Of a stretch of DNA of 64,000 nt, positions 24,491 to 33,473 are shown piece after piece. The notes beneath the pieces are model-generated. The model ran no database searches. It saw nothing but the letters and a program-made list of their open reading frames with translations, and had not been told where the DNA came from. Source of the stretch: Microbacterium sp. Leaf151 (GTDB lineage: Bacteria; Actinomycetota; Actinomycetes; Actinomycetales; Microbacteriaceae); NCBI RefSeq assembly GCF_001424225.1, contig NZ_LMOR01000003.1, positions 127,006-191,005 of the forward strand, read 5' to 3'. A program made the translations under genes and the position numbers. Numbering within the stretch: the stretch's first letter is position 1; every line of letters begins with the position of its first letter.

Positions 24491-26074
24491 CTACCGCTCC
24501 AGTATCTCCAGCGCAGCCATCGCCGCGTTCTGCCCCCCGATACCGCTGACCGCCCCGCCCCGCTGCGCGCTCGACCCGCACAGCAGCACGCGCGAGTGCG
24601 GTGTCGCCACGCCCCACCGCTCCGCGGGGGAGTGCGCCGGTGAAGACAGCCACGGCCACGACAGTGCGCCGTGGAAGATGTCGCCGCCGACCATGTTCAG
24701 CGACGTCTCCAGGTCGGTCGTCGTGCGGGCTTCGATGCACAGCCGCCCGTCGGGCGCACGCAGGATGCAGTCGCGCAACGGCTCGGCCAGCACCGTGTCC
24801 AACGATGCCTGCGCTGCCGCCAGCAGCCGTGCCCCCGCGGCGACGGGATCGGTGTCGTCGATGAGGCGATGCGGCACCTGCAGCCCGAACATCGTCAACG
24901 TCTGTGCGCCCGACGCCCGCAGGTCGTCGCCGAGGATCGACGGATCGGTCAGCGAGTGGCAGTAGATCTCGACGGGGAGCGGCTCGGGGAGGAGTCCCGC
25001 GGATGCCGCCACGTGCGCGGCATCCAACTGGGTCATCGTCTCGTTGACGTGGAAGGTGCCCGAGAACGCGGCCTCGGGGGTGACGGAGGTGTCGCGCAGT
25101 CGGGGCAGTCGCGACAGCAGCATGTTGACCTTGACCTGCGCGCCCTCGGGCTGCGGGGCGCCGGTGGTCGCAGAACCGCCCGCGGCGAGTAACCGGTCGA
25201 GCACCGCGCTCCCGACGCCGCTGAGCACGAGCTCCCCGTGGAACACCTCCGATCGATCGGTCATGGTGTGCACGTCGCCGTCGGGTGAGACCGAGATGAC
25301 CTCGACTCCCGTCACGATCTGCGCGCCGGCCTCGCGCGCGGCGCGTTCGAGTTCCGCCGTGACGGCGCCCATGCCTCCGACAGGGACGTCCCAGTGACCG
25401 GTCTCGCCGCCGATGACGTGATAGAGGAAGCAGCGGTTCTGCGCGAGCGAGGGGTCGTCCGATGACGCGAACGTACCGATCAGCCCGTCCGTCAACGCGA
25501 TGCCGCGCACCACGTCGCTCTCGAATGACGCGCGCAGCAGATCGCCGAGCGGACGCTCGGTCAGCGACGAGAACAGTGCGTCGTCCCCGACCCGCTCGCG
25601 CACCTCGTCGGCGGTCGGCAGTGGCTCGGTCATCGTCGGGAACACCGCGCGGCCGAGGGGGGCCAGACGCTCCCCGAACGCGGCGTACCGCTCGGCCTCG
25701 CCGGTGTCCCCCAGGGTGCGGGTGAAGGACGCGGCCGTCGCCTCGGCATCCCCGGTGTCGATGAGGATGCCGCGCGACGGATCGACCGGATCGGGTGTGT
25801 ACGAGGAGTACCGGCGCCGCCGCAGCTCGATGCGCAGGCCCAGGTCGTCGATGATCTTCTGCGGCAGAAGGCTGACGAGGTAGGAGTAGCGCGACAGCCG
25901 CGCGTCGACCCCGCGCCACGGGCGTTCCGACTCGGCGGCGCCGCCCACGGCATCCGTTCGCTCGATCACCACCACACGACGCCCGGCGCGGGCGAGGTAG
26001 GCCGCGGCGACGAGGGCGTTGTGCCCTCCTCCCACGATGACGACGTCGTACCGGCGAGCATCCGAGGCGGTCAT
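24491..26074 (-). CDS. FAD-dependent oxidoreductase of the phytoene-desaturase-like family
   Basis: 527 residues from ATG 26074. The N-terminus has the FAD dinucleotide motif YDVVIVGGGHNALVAAAYLARAGRRVVVIERTDAVGGAAES. The C-terminus has the family's second FAD motif (VLLCGSSAQRGGAVSGIGGQNAAMAALEIL). The middle contains GMGAVTAELERAAREAGAQI, typical of CrtI-like and NAD(P)/FAD oxidoreductases. No carotenoid genes are nearby, so the substrate cannot be deduced. Divergent from the inositol-phosphatase gene with a 62-base gap. Confidence 0.8.
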   Translation of the reverse strand: MTASDARRYDVVIVGGGHNALVAAAYLARAGRRVVVIERTDAVGGAAESERPWRGVDARLSRYSYLVSLLPQKIIDDLGLRIELRRRRYSSYTPDPVDPSRGILIDTGDAEATAASFTRTLGDTGEAERYAAFGERLAPLGRAVFPTMTEPLPTADEVRERVGDDALFSSLTERPLGDLLRASFESDVVRGIALTDGLIGTFASSDDPSLAQNRCFLYHVIGGETGHWDVPVGGMGAVTAELERAAREAGAQIVTGVEVISVSPDGDVHTMTDRSEVFHGELVLSGVGSAVLDRLLAAGGSATTGAPQPEGAQVKVNMLLSRLPRLRDTSVTPEAAFSGTFHVNETMTQLDAAHVAASAGLLPEPLPVEIYCHSLTDPSILGDDLRASGAQTLTMFGLQVPHRLIDDTDPVAAGARLLAAAQASLDTVLAEPLRDCILRAPDGRLCIEARTTTDLETSLNMVGGDIFHGALSWPWLSSPAHSPAERWGVATPHSRVLLCGSSAQRGGAVSGIGGQNAAMAALEILER

Positions 26075-26136
26075 GTTATCCACGGTATCCACGGACGCGA
26101 CTTCGGCGGAGGGGGTGGCGCAGTAGCGTGGATGCC

Positions 26137-26934
26137 ATGACTTCCCCCGCGGATCTCCTCGACATCGCCACACGAATCGCACGAGAGGCCGGCGAGCTGG
26201 CTCTCCGTCGCCGCCGCGAGGGAGTCACGGTCGCGGCCACGAAGTCGGCCGCTGCCGACATCGTCACCGCCGCCGATCGCGAGGTCGAGGCCTTCATTCG
26301 TGCGGAGCTGGTTCGAGAGCGTCCGGGCGACGGGTTCTTCGGCGAGGAGTCCGACGCCGAGGCCGGCACGAGCGGCATCACCTGGGTCGTCGATCCGATC
26401 GACGGCACCGTCAACTACGCCTACGGCATCCCGGCCTGGGCGGTGAGCATCGCCGCCGTCGAGGGCACCGCCGAGACCGCGTCATGGACCGCGCTCGCCG
26501 GTGCCGTCTTCAACCCCATCACGGGCGAGCTGTTCCGCGCCGCGCGCGGCGGCGGAGCCTGGCTCGGAGATCAGCGCCTCTCGGTCAGCGAAGTGGGCGA
26601 GGCCGGTGGGCTCGTCGCGACGGGCTTCGGCTACAACCCCGAGACGCACGGCCCGGCGCTCGCGCAGCTGTCGCGCGTCATGCCGATCGCACGCGACGTG
26701 CGTCGCATCGGTGCGGCCTCGCTCGACCTGGCATCCGTCGCCGCCGGTCGCGTCGACGCCTATTACGAGAGCGGGACCCACCCCTGGGATCACGCAGCCG
26801 GGGCCTTGCTGGTCGAAGAGGCCGGGGGGCGTGTCGGCGGCGCGCCCGGCGGTCGCCCGGGCAACGGCATGGTCATCGCGTCCGGCCCCGACTTCTTCTC
26901 GCGGCTCGAGCCGCTGCTCGACTTCGAGAGGTGA
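26137..26934 (+). CDS. Inositol monophosphatase family protein
   Basis: 265 residues with the full metal-binding set of the family: GEES (motif with Glu), WVVDPIDGTVNYAYGIP (DPIDGTxN) and the C-terminal HPWDHAAGALLVEEAGG (WDxAAG). It hydrolyses phosphate monoesters such as inositol phosphate or histidinol phosphate; which one is not determined by sequence. ATG 26137 is preferred to GTG 26128 nine bases earlier. Confidence 0.85.
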   Translation: MTSPADLLDIATRIAREAGELALRRRREGVTVAATKSAAADIVTAADREVEAFIRAELVRERPGDGFFGEESDAEAGTSGITWVVDPIDGTVNYAYGIPAWAVSIAAVEGTAETASWTALAGAVFNPITGELFRAARGGGAWLGDQRLSVSEVGEAGGLVATGFGYNPETHGPALAQLSRVMPIARDVRRIGAASLDLASVAAGRVDAYYESGTHPWDHAAGALLVEEAGGRVGGAPGGRPGNGMVIASGPDFFSRLEPLLDFER

Positions 26935-27081
26935 CCCCCTCCCGCTCATCGCATTCTCAGATGACGGGGGTAGAGTGTTTACCAGTTCGTTATCTTCCGC
27001 AACCCGAACCTGCGGAAATGGCCAAGCCCCACAGCCCGAAGCCGTCGCCCGAGCGCGACACGACACGAGAGCCCTCGCGCG

Positions 27082-28509
27082 TTGCCGTCAGAAGCCTTCC
27101 CGACTGAGCCTGCCCCCACCCGGCGGTCCCGTCGCCCCCTCGCCCCTGCCCACGAGGCCGCCATCCGGCCGACTCGAGTCGAGATGCGTCGCCACGGTGC
27201 GAGCGACCCGGCCCCGGCCGACGCCGAGAACGCCGCGCAGCCCGAGCTGATCGAGAACGTGGCCGCCGCCGTCCTCGAGACGGTCATCGCCGCGACGATC
27301 GACGCCACGCTCCCCGAGACGGATGCCGCGCCCTCGGCCGATGCAGAACCCGACGCCCTCGAGGTCACCGTCGTCGACGAGCGCTCCTCCGACGAGGTCG
27401 CCGTCATCCTCCAGAGCACCGACAGCGACAGCGCCACGACGCCCGTCACGCTGCCGACTTCCCCGATCACCCTTCCGGTCTCGTCGCGTCGTTCGCGCCG
27501 TCGCCCGCAGGAGGCGGTCATCCTCGACAGCGCCGAAACGCCCGAGTCGCCGGCCGCCGCGGTGTCCGTCGCAGATGCACCCGCCGCCGAGGCGCCGCGC
27601 GCCGAGCAGGCCCCGGATGCCGCTGGCGTCCCCGTCGACGACGAATTCACGTCGGCCGCGCGCCTCTTTTCGTTCACCGGCGAGACCGCCGTTCAGCAGA
27701 ACCGCGTGGTCGCTCCCGTGCAGCCCGTCGCCGAGGGTCTTCCGGCCGCGGCGACGACCGGCTCGCGCCGCAACGTGCGCCGCATCGCGGCCACGTCGTT
27801 CTCCGTCGGCGTCATGGGCGTCGTGGGTCTGCTGACGGTGGGCATGACCATGCCGGTCAGCGCCCTCGCCTCGGCGAACGGCACCGACAGCGTCACCGCG
27901 AGCGAAAGCGTCACCACCCGGCTCGCCGTCGGCGGCGACGTCGCGGCATCCGAGGGTGCCATCCAGGCCTACGTCGCGCCCGCCGCGGCGCAAGCGGCTG
28001 TCGTCGACCGCTCCGACGGCTACAGCGCGACCACCTACGCGCAGATGGCCGCCGACTCGGGGATCACGAACCCGTCCAACTTCTACGTCAACGACCCCAC
28101 AGCGCCCATCCAATGGCCCTTCGCGGTCGGTGTGCCCATCACGTACGGCTTCGGCATGCGCGACGGCACCATGCACGAGGGTGCCGACTTCGTGCCCGGC
28201 GAGGGCTCGCCCGTCCAGTCGATCGCCGACGGCACCGTCCGCATCGCGACCGAGCAGGGTGGCGCCTTCGGCGTCACGGTTCTGATCGATCACGAGATCG
28301 ACGGTCAGCTCATCTCGAGCCGGTACGGGCACATGCAGTACGGCTCGCTGCAGGTCACCCAGGGTCAGCACGTGAAGGTCGGTCAGTTCCTCGGCCGCAC
28401 CGGCAACACGGGCCGCTCGTTCGGTGCCCACACGCACGTCGAGATCCTGCAGAACGGCACCACGCCGATCGATCCGATCGTGTGGCTGCGTCAGCACACC
28501 GGCGGCTGA
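27082..28509 (+). CDS. Secreted M23 (LytM-type) peptidase
   Basis: About 475 residues. A long low-complexity Ala/Pro/Glu cytoplasmic region (1-230) precedes a membrane anchor or signal (FSVGVMGVVGLLTVGMTMPVSALA, about 255-280). The C-terminal LytM domain has the zinc ligands in MHEGADFVPGEG (H-x3-D) and the AHTHVEIL HxH. It should cleave peptidoglycan cross-bridges outside the cell. The TTG at 27082 lacks a good ribosome binding site. An ATG at 27018 opens another frame (MAKPHSPKPSPER) that overlaps and stops at 27107, so the true N-terminus is uncertain. Confidence 0.8.
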   Translation: MPSEAFPTEPAPTRRSRRPLAPAHEAAIRPTRVEMRRHGASDPAPADAENAAQPELIENVAAAVLETVIAATIDATLPETDAAPSADAEPDALEVTVVDERSSDEVAVILQSTDSDSATTPVTLPTSPITLPVSSRRSRRRPQEAVILDSAETPESPAAAVSVADAPAAEAPRAEQAPDAAGVPVDDEFTSAARLFSFTGETAVQQNRVVAPVQPVAEGLPAAATTGSRRNVRRIAATSFSVGVMGVVGLLTVGMTMPVSALASANGTDSVTASESVTTRLAVGGDVAASEGAIQAYVAPAAAQAAVVDRSDGYSATTYAQMAADSGITNPSNFYVNDPTAPIQWPFAVGVPITYGFGMRDGTMHEGADFVPGEGSPVQSIADGTVRIATEQGGAFGVTVLIDHEIDGQLISSRYGHMQYGSLQVTQGQHVKVGQFLGRTGNTGRSFGAHTHVEILQNGTTPIDPIVWLRQHTGG

Positions 28510-28574
28510 CCCGATTGGTGAGAGGGTGTCGCGGTCTGATAACCTCTTCAAGTTGCCCGGAGCGATCCGGGTAC

Positions 28575-28646
<72 letters not shown>

Positions 28647-28680
28647 CAAGGTGTCCACCTCTGAATAGTGGATGCCGTGC

Positions 28681-28754
28681 GGCGGGGTAGCTCAGTTGGT
28701 GAGAGCGCACGACTCATAATCGTGAGGTCGCGGGTTCAAGCCCCGCTCCCGCTA
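28681..28754 (+). tRNA. tRNA-Met (CAT)
   Basis: Acceptor GGCGGGG (28681-28687) pairs with TCCCGCT (28747-28753) with G-U pairs at both ends. The anticodon loop CTCATAA carries CAT at 28715-28717. D arm and T arm (GGGTTCAAGCCC) are regular. The D-arm and stem sequence suggest the elongator form. CCA is not encoded. It is 34 bases after tRNA-Thr. Confidence 0.93.
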
Positions 28755-28766
28755 CCGAAGACACAG

Positions 28767-28794
28767 AGAAGCCCCGGCTCGCGCCGGGGCTTCT
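28767..28794 (+). terminator. Terminator of the tRNA-Thr/tRNA-Met pair
   Basis: A 12-bp perfect stem (AGAAGCCCCGGC with GCCGGGGCTTCT) with a TCGC tetraloop follows the tRNAs by 12 bases. It also faces the convergent gene ending at 28806. Confidence 0.8.
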
Positions 28795-28805
28795 GTCGTC
28801 TTGGC

Positions 28806-29180
28806 TCAGGCCGCGCGTCGGCCGCTCTGCCGGTCCCATTCCAACGACTTCCACTGCAGGAAAGTGCAGAGGTTGCTGGCGATGACGTACTCGGCGGCGA
28901 GGCTGGCGATGTCGTGCACCGACATCACCAGGTCATCCGGCCGCTCGGTGAGCGTCAACTCCCATATCGGGTCGTCGTAACTGCGCGGCTTCATGAAGAT
29001 GGACGTCGACGCGTTCCGCAGTCGCAGGATGACGAGCCCGGTGTCGTCGCTGTCCCCGTCTTCCTGAGGAGCGACGGTGATGGAGCCGGCGATGCAGTGC
29101 TCTTCCTGCTCGAACTCCTTCACCCAGCTTTCGAGCTGTGCGTGGGAGCGGCGGGGTGGCGAGTCTTCGAGCGGTCGCAT
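28806..29180 (-). CDS. Hypothetical protein
   Basis: 124 residues from ATG 29180 (MRPLEDSPPRRSHAQLESWVKEFEQEEH). Mixed alpha/beta, with SITVAPQEDGDSDDTGLVILRLRN and a helical ASLAAEYVIASNLCTFLQW end. No signal peptide or known motif. It is not recognised. Confidence 0.5.
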   Translation of the reverse strand: MRPLEDSPPRRSHAQLESWVKEFEQEEHCIAGSITVAPQEDGDSDDTGLVILRLRNASTSIFMKPRSYDDPIWELTLTERPDDLVMSVHDIASLAAEYVIASNLCTFLQWKSLEWDRQSGRRAA

Positions 29181-29316
29181 ATGGGGAGTATGCCACCCCG
29201 GCGGCCTCGACCCCCGCGGATGCGCTCGCCTCGACAGGTGCAGGCGGAGTGTGCGACACGCGCTGCGTCGAGGCAACCCCCTGAGGTTTCCCATCGGCGA
29301 CGGCTAGCGTGCGCCC

Positions 29317-29625
29317 ATGCCGAACAGTATCGAGCGGATCCACCTCACGGTGGATGGTTCGACGTTCGCGCTGGGTCCCCTCGAGGGCTTGGACGACTTG
29401 CGGGACCAGGTGCTGCGCGCCGCCCGAGCCGCCGGCGGCTTCCTCAACGTCACCGTCGACGGCGGTCAACGCCTCAGCTTCTTCGTGACGACGACGACGT
29501 CGATCGTCATCGCGGTCGCGACCGTGCCGCTCAGCGCCGACACGGCCGACGGACGGGGGCTGCAGCACGCCCCGAGGATCGACCGGGACTACAGCGACGG
29601 AGACATTCCCTTCGACGCCATCTAG
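29317..29625 (+). CDS. Hypothetical protein
   Basis: 102 residues (MPNSIERIHLTVDGSTFALG) with a beta-rich core and a short hydrophobic patch SFFVTTTTSIVIAVATVPL, ending DYSDGDIPFDAI. It is a small soluble or weakly hydrophobic protein without recognised homology. Confidence 0.5.
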   Translation: MPNSIERIHLTVDGSTFALGPLEGLDDLRDQVLRAARAAGGFLNVTVDGGQRLSFFVTTTTSIVIAVATVPLSADTADGRGLQHAPRIDRDYSDGDIPFDAI

Positions 29626-29728
29626 GCGCGCACGCACCGACGCGACTCGTGTGCGGGCGATGGCCGTGATCGAGATGCGCGCAATGAAGCGACCCCCTAT
29701 GCGGAGGACGGCTCGGGCCCCCCGGCAC

Positions 29729-29920
29729 TCAATCCCAGCGCGTGTCTCGCTCTTCGTCGTCTCCCTCGCGCGCAAGGTCCGCTGCGACCCACTCCACCTG
29801 GAACCCGCATTCGCGACACTCGTCGGCCCGGATGCCCTCGTCGAGGAGCGGATGCATCGTCACGCCGCAGGCGGGGCAGATGGGCTGTGCCTCGTCGGCG
29901 AAGGCGTTCGTGTAACTCAT
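29729..29920 (-). CDS. Small zinc-ribbon protein
   Basis: A 63-residue protein with two CxxC knuckles: CPAC (15-18) and CREC (35-38), 16 residues apart, followed by an acidic tail. This is a standard zinc ribbon. The ATG at 29920 follows a GGAGGG-like site (ACGGAGGGTCC on the complement). Function unknown. Confidence 0.65.
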   Translation of the reverse strand: MSYTNAFADEAQPICPACGVTMHPLLDEGIRADECRECGFQVEWVAADLAREGDDEERDTRWD

Positions 29921-29980
29921 GGACCCTCCGTTCCCGCGGTGACATCTCGACTGCGCCCGCAGCGCGGATAACGTCGGAGC

Positions 29981-30913
29981 ATGCCTGCTTCTTCCGCCCG
30001 CCTGGGTTTCGGTCTGGCCGCTGTCGGCCGGCCGGCGTACATCACCACCGATCGCGATGCCGATCTGGGCGATCCGGTCGACCGCTCGATCCCGGCGCTA
30101 CGGGGGCGCGCACACCTCCTGCTCGATGAGGCGTGGGGTCTCGGCATCCGTTACATCGACGTGGCGCGCTCCTACGGGCTCGCCGAGGAGTTCCTCGGGG
30201 GCTGGCTCGCGGCGCATCCCGGCAGGCGTTCCGGGATCGTGATCGGCTCCAAATGGGGCTACGCCTACGTCGGCGGGTGGAAGATGGATGCCGCCGTGCA
30301 CGAGCGCAAAGAGCACTCGGCGGCGATGTTCGACCGGCAGTGGCCCGAGACGCTCGCGGCCCTCGGCTCGGCGCCGGATTTCTTCCTGATCCATTCCGTC
30401 ACCCCCGACAGTCCCGCGCTCGCTGACATCGAGGTGCTCCAGCGGGTGCGACGCCTGCGGGCCGAGGGCGTGCGGGTGGGGCTGTCCACGAGTGGTCCGC
30501 ACCAGGCCGACGTCATCCGCGCCGCGATGCGCCTGGACGACAGTCCCTTCACCGTCGTGCAGTCCACCTGGAACCTGCGAGAGTCCTCGGCCGGCGCCGC
30601 GCTGGTCGAGGCGCACGACGCGGGCTGGACCGTGGTGGTCAAAGAAGCGCTGGCCAACGGCGAACTCGCGTCCGCCGTGCCGGGCGGAGCACTCGCGTCT
30701 GCGGCATCCGGGGTCGCCCCCGACCTCTTCGCGCTCGGTGCGGCGCTCTCGCAGCCGTTCGCGGACATCGTGCTGAGCGGGGCGACGACGCTCGCTCACC
30801 TCCGCCGCGGCGTCGAGGCGCGAGCCCTGGAGGTCGACCGCTCGGTGCTCGCCGAGCTCGCGACCGATCCGAGCGACTACTGGCGCCGCCGGTCGGAACG
30901 CCCCTGGCGCTGA
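29981..30913 (+). CDS. Aldo/keto reductase
   Basis: 310 residues with the (beta/alpha)8 aldo/keto reductase pattern: GIRYIDVARSYGLAEEFLGGWL (Asp and Tyr of the tetrad), the lysine in GSKWGYAYV, the FFLIHSVTPDS histidine, STSGPHQADVI and VVKEALANGEL. NADPH-dependent reduction of a carbonyl substrate is expected; the substrate is unknown. Single-gene unit. Confidence 0.8.
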   Translation: MPASSARLGFGLAAVGRPAYITTDRDADLGDPVDRSIPALRGRAHLLLDEAWGLGIRYIDVARSYGLAEEFLGGWLAAHPGRRSGIVIGSKWGYAYVGGWKMDAAVHERKEHSAAMFDRQWPETLAALGSAPDFFLIHSVTPDSPALADIEVLQRVRRLRAEGVRVGLSTSGPHQADVIRAAMRLDDSPFTVVQSTWNLRESSAGAALVEAHDAGWTVVVKEALANGELASAVPGGALASAASGVAPDLFALGAALSQPFADIVLSGATTLAHLRRGVEARALEVDRSVLAELATDPSDYWRRRSERPWR

Positions 30914-30947
30914 GCCGTCCGCGCGTTCTGCGGGGGCCCGCGGCTCG

Positions 30948-31052
30948 CCGGCGCCGGATCCCGCGGCAGCGCTTCCCGCGCCAAAGCCCACGATGGCACT
31001 CCGGCGCCGGATCCCGCGGCAGCATTCCGCGCGAAAGCCCGCAACGGCACTC
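30948..31052. repeat. Tandem duplication of a 53-base unit
   Basis: Two diverged copies start with the palindrome CCGGCGCCGG (30948-30957 and 31001-31010) and continue GATCCCGCGGCAGC…AAAGCCC…GGCACTC. A third, weaker partial copy follows to about 31090. It occupies most of the intergenic gap between the convergent genes ending at 30913 and 31125. Confidence 0.6.
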
Positions 31053-31124
31053 CCACGCGGAAGAGCACGGCGGCACCCCGGCGAGGAAAGCCGCCCCCGG
31101 CCCTGCCCTAAGCGGACCGGCAGG

Positions 31125-31508
31125 TCAGGGAACGCACCGCACGTCGGCGACACTGCCCGACACGTTCGCCCACGAGCCCGCGATCGCGGTGGCCAGCACC
31201 GACCCCGACGACGACCGCGCCTGCGCGTAACCGGCGGAGCGGGCGTTGGCGATGGAGCGCACCGTCATGCCGGGTGCGTATGTTCCGCACGACGACCACG
31301 ACACTCGTGTGCCCGACAGCCCCGTGCCGTTGAAGGCGCATACGTTCCCGGTGGCGCAGCTGCCGACGGCCTTGTCATCTTCGGGAGGGACGTCCATGCT
31401 CATGCCGAGCTCGGGCCAGTGCGCGTGGGTCGCGTCGATCACGACCCCGCCGGGGAGGTCCTCGAGGGCCGCGGCGATGTCGGGGTGGAGGTTCTCGGGT
31501 GCGGTCAT
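31125..31508 (-). CDS. Peptidase-inhibitor I36-like protein without signal peptide
   Basis: 127 residues. The middle (GNVCAFNGTGLSGTRVSWSSCGTYAPGMTVRSIANARSAG) matches the Cys-bracketed beta/gamma-crystallin-like motif of I36 inhibitors. The N-terminal 50 residues (DIAAALEDLPGGVVIDATHAHWPELGMS) are unlike a signal peptide, which is odd for this family. Its start overlaps the stop of the upstream CU044_5270 gene as ATGA, so the two are translationally coupled. Family assignment moderate. Confidence 0.55.
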   Translation of the reverse strand: MTAPENLHPDIAAALEDLPGGVVIDATHAHWPELGMSMDVPPEDDKAVGSCATGNVCAFNGTGLSGTRVSWSSCGTYAPGMTVRSIANARSAGYAQARSSSGSVLATAIAGSWANVSGSVADVRCVP

Positions 31509-32497
31509 TGCGGAGCGTCCTTCCTGTCGCGTACATCCCACAGGATGTAGTCGGTGATCGATCCGGCGGGGAGCTTGAGGTTGGGGCTGTCCTCGATGAG
31601 AGCCGATTCGTACCCCACGATGCGGCCCGTCTCCGTGGAGATGAGCAGCGTGACGTCGGAGGTGGTCGCGGTCGAGGGGATGCCGCCGAGCCCGACGACA
31701 GGGCGACCCAGGCGGTCGTTCGTGACGCCGAGGACGCGCAGCCCGGGGGCGGATGCGACCACGTCGAGCAGGGCCGACTGCTGGCTCCCCGTGAGCGTCC
31801 ATTCGCTCTGCAAGGACCGCACTCCCAGCATCACGTCACCCGCCGTGAGGGCTTCGCTCGCGCCCGTCGAGGCGACGATCAGCGATCGCATGGCGTCAGC
31901 GGTCGGCGCGGGTGGTGTGCGCGAGAGCGGGGAGAACTGGTTCTGCACGAACTGCAGATCGCCCACCACGGTGCCGGGGGTCGGATCGTCCGCGGGCACC
32001 GTGTCGCCGTCGGCGTTGGTCGCCTCGGCCGCGAGGGTGACGATCGACCCGGAGAGATTCTCGGCCCAGCGCACGTCCACCCACTCGCGACGGAAGACCG
32101 TGGCCTCCGCTTCATCGGGCGAGCCGCTGAAGTACCACCCCAGCGACAGCGATCGACGCTCCGGCGCGAGCGGCGTCGTCGACTCGGCCAGACGGAGCTG
32201 CGCTTCGGCGATGACCCGCGACGCATCGTCGGCGACGGCGGAGTAGACGAGGGGCTTGGGGGTGAGGGCGTGGGCCGAGGGTGCCGGCATCCAGAGCACT
32301 CCCGACACGATGGCGAGCACGAGCACCACGGCCGCGGCGGCGGAGGCGATGGCGAGGGTCGGACGGCGTCGACGGGTGCCGGGACGGCCGACGATCTCGC
32401 GCAGACGTCGTTCCGCGTCGAGAGGGATCGGGGCGTCGACCGGGGTACGCGCGGGGTCCAGGCGGCGCAGTGCACCGGCGAGCTCATCGTCGTTCAT
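31505..32497 (-). CDS. CU044_5270 family protein, likely anti-sigma partner
   Basis: 330 residues: a cytoplasmic N-terminus (MNDDELAGALRRLDPARTPV), one membrane helix (about 48-70, TLAIASAAAAVVLVLAIVSGVLW) and an external domain with SEWTLTGSQQSALLDVVASAPGLRVLG, VVGLGG and VTLLISTETGRIVGYES, which are signatures of the CU044_5270 family. Such proteins sit immediately after ECF sigma factors and are believed to restrain them. Here the start overlaps the sigma gene by 14 bases. Confidence 0.78.
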   Translation of the reverse strand: MNDDELAGALRRLDPARTPVDAPIPLDAERRLREIVGRPGTRRRRPTLAIASAAAAVVLVLAIVSGVLWMPAPSAHALTPKPLVYSAVADDASRVIAEAQLRLAESTTPLAPERRSLSLGWYFSGSPDEAEATVFRREWVDVRWAENLSGSIVTLAAEATNADGDTVPADDPTPGTVVGDLQFVQNQFSPLSRTPPAPTADAMRSLIVASTGASEALTAGDVMLGVRSLQSEWTLTGSQQSALLDVVASAPGLRVLGVTNDRLGRPVVGLGGIPSTATTSDVTLLISTETGRIVGYESALIEDSPNLKLPAGSITDYILWDVRDRKDAPQ

Positions 32498-32999
32498 CGC
32501 GCACCTCCTCGCCGGTCGAGGTCGAACTCAGAAGCAGGGGGCGTAGTCGTGCGCGCAGACGGTTGAGCCGCGTCCACACGGCGCCCTCGCTCAGCCCGAT
32601 CACGACCGCGACCTCGGCGGCGGAGAGTTCCTCCCAGTACGTCAGCCAGAGTATTTCGCGCTCGCGTTCGGGCAGCGCCCGGATGGCATCCAGCAGCCGC
32701 GCGGTCATCGTGGGCTCCGCCTCGCTCGCGAGGGTGCGTACGTGGTCCTCGATATGCGTCCACAGGGCCCCCTCTCGATCACGTCGCCGGTATTCATTCG
32801 CAATGAGATTGCGTGCGGTGCGGTACAACCACGGCAGTCCGAACGGCTCTCGGGGATCGCGTTTGCGCCAGGCGATCTCGAAGCAGTCCATCGTGAGGTC
32901 GGCGGCGGCCTCGCGATCCGAGACGCGCCGTTCGATGAATCGGAGAACGGCGTTGTGGTGCTCGCGGAAGAGCGCCACGAAATCCGACTCGTCGATCAC
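32484..32999 (-). CDS. ECF-type RNA polymerase sigma factor
   Basis: From GTG 32999 (GGAG ten bases upstream) the protein is 171 residues. Region 2 reads FVALFREHHNAVLRFIERRVSDREAAADLTMDCFEIAWRKRD…PWLYRTARNLIANEYRRRDR. Region 4 reads ALPEREREILWLTYWEELSAAEVAVVIGLSEGAVWTRLNRLRARL. It heads a three-gene unit with the anti-sigma-like and I36-like genes. The longer upstream frame is non-coding in appearance. Confidence 0.83.
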   Translation of the reverse strand: MIDESDFVALFREHHNAVLRFIERRVSDREAAADLTMDCFEIAWRKRDPREPFGLPWLYRTARNLIANEYRRRDREGALWTHIEDHVRTLASEAEPTMTARLLDAIRALPEREREILWLTYWEELSAAEVAVVIGLSEGAVWTRLNRLRARLRPLLLSSTSTGEEVRDERR

Positions 33000-33201
33000 C
33001 GGTGTAGGTCTCCGTGCATTCGAAAAGGAAGTGTTTGGACAAGGCGAATCCTTACACGTCGAAGTGACGGAGATTTTTTTCGGGGGGCTGTAAGGATCGT
33101 CGTCCGGTAGACACCGCACTGATGGGGGTGGGTGTCCTCTCCGGCTTCGAGACGACACCCGCACGCCCGCCGACAGATGTTCGGGACTGACCTCGGCGGG
33201 T

Positions 33202-33237
33202 GAGGGGTTGCACTGCGTGGGGGCAGTGCAACCCCTC
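33202..33237. terminator. 15-bp perfect hairpin
   Basis: GAGGGGTTGCACTGC (33202-33216) pairs exactly with 33223-33237 around a GTGGGG loop. It sits 40 bases past the thioesterase remnant end on the - strand and upstream of the sigma-factor gene promoter region, so it most likely ends the leftward transcript from the TetR side. Confidence 0.6.
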
Positions 33238-33276
33238 GGATCTCCGCCATCGATCCAGGATGCCAGAGCGCCCGCG

Positions 33277-33453
33277 TCAGTTCGGATCGACGTTCAGGTT
33301 CGTGATGCGTGCCGTCGCGATGAGCCGTTCGGCGTCGTCGCGGACGGCGACGTCGTACGTCGCCGCACGGCGTCCACGATGCCCGGGCCTTGCCACAGCG
33401 TGGATGCGACCCCTCGCGCGCGACACGATTGCTGATCGTTCGGTCGATGAAGG
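33277..33453 (-). pseudogene. C-terminal remnant of a PaaI-like hotdog thioesterase
   Basis: About 58 codons read GRIHAVARPGHRGRRAATYDVAVRDD and AERLIATARITNLN, the closing strands of a PaaI/YbgC-type hotdog thioesterase, then stop at 33277. The preceding part of the fold and the catalytic helix are missing. The TetR gene begins 20 bases further on, so the 5' part was probably deleted together with the gap. Confidence 0.4.
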
Positions 33454-33473
33454 CTCAGTGGTCCGCGCGGCGT

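Noticed and set aside
30914..31124. Possible small gene in the 53-base repeats
   Set aside because: No start, ribosome binding site or conserved residues; the sequence is explained by the duplication.
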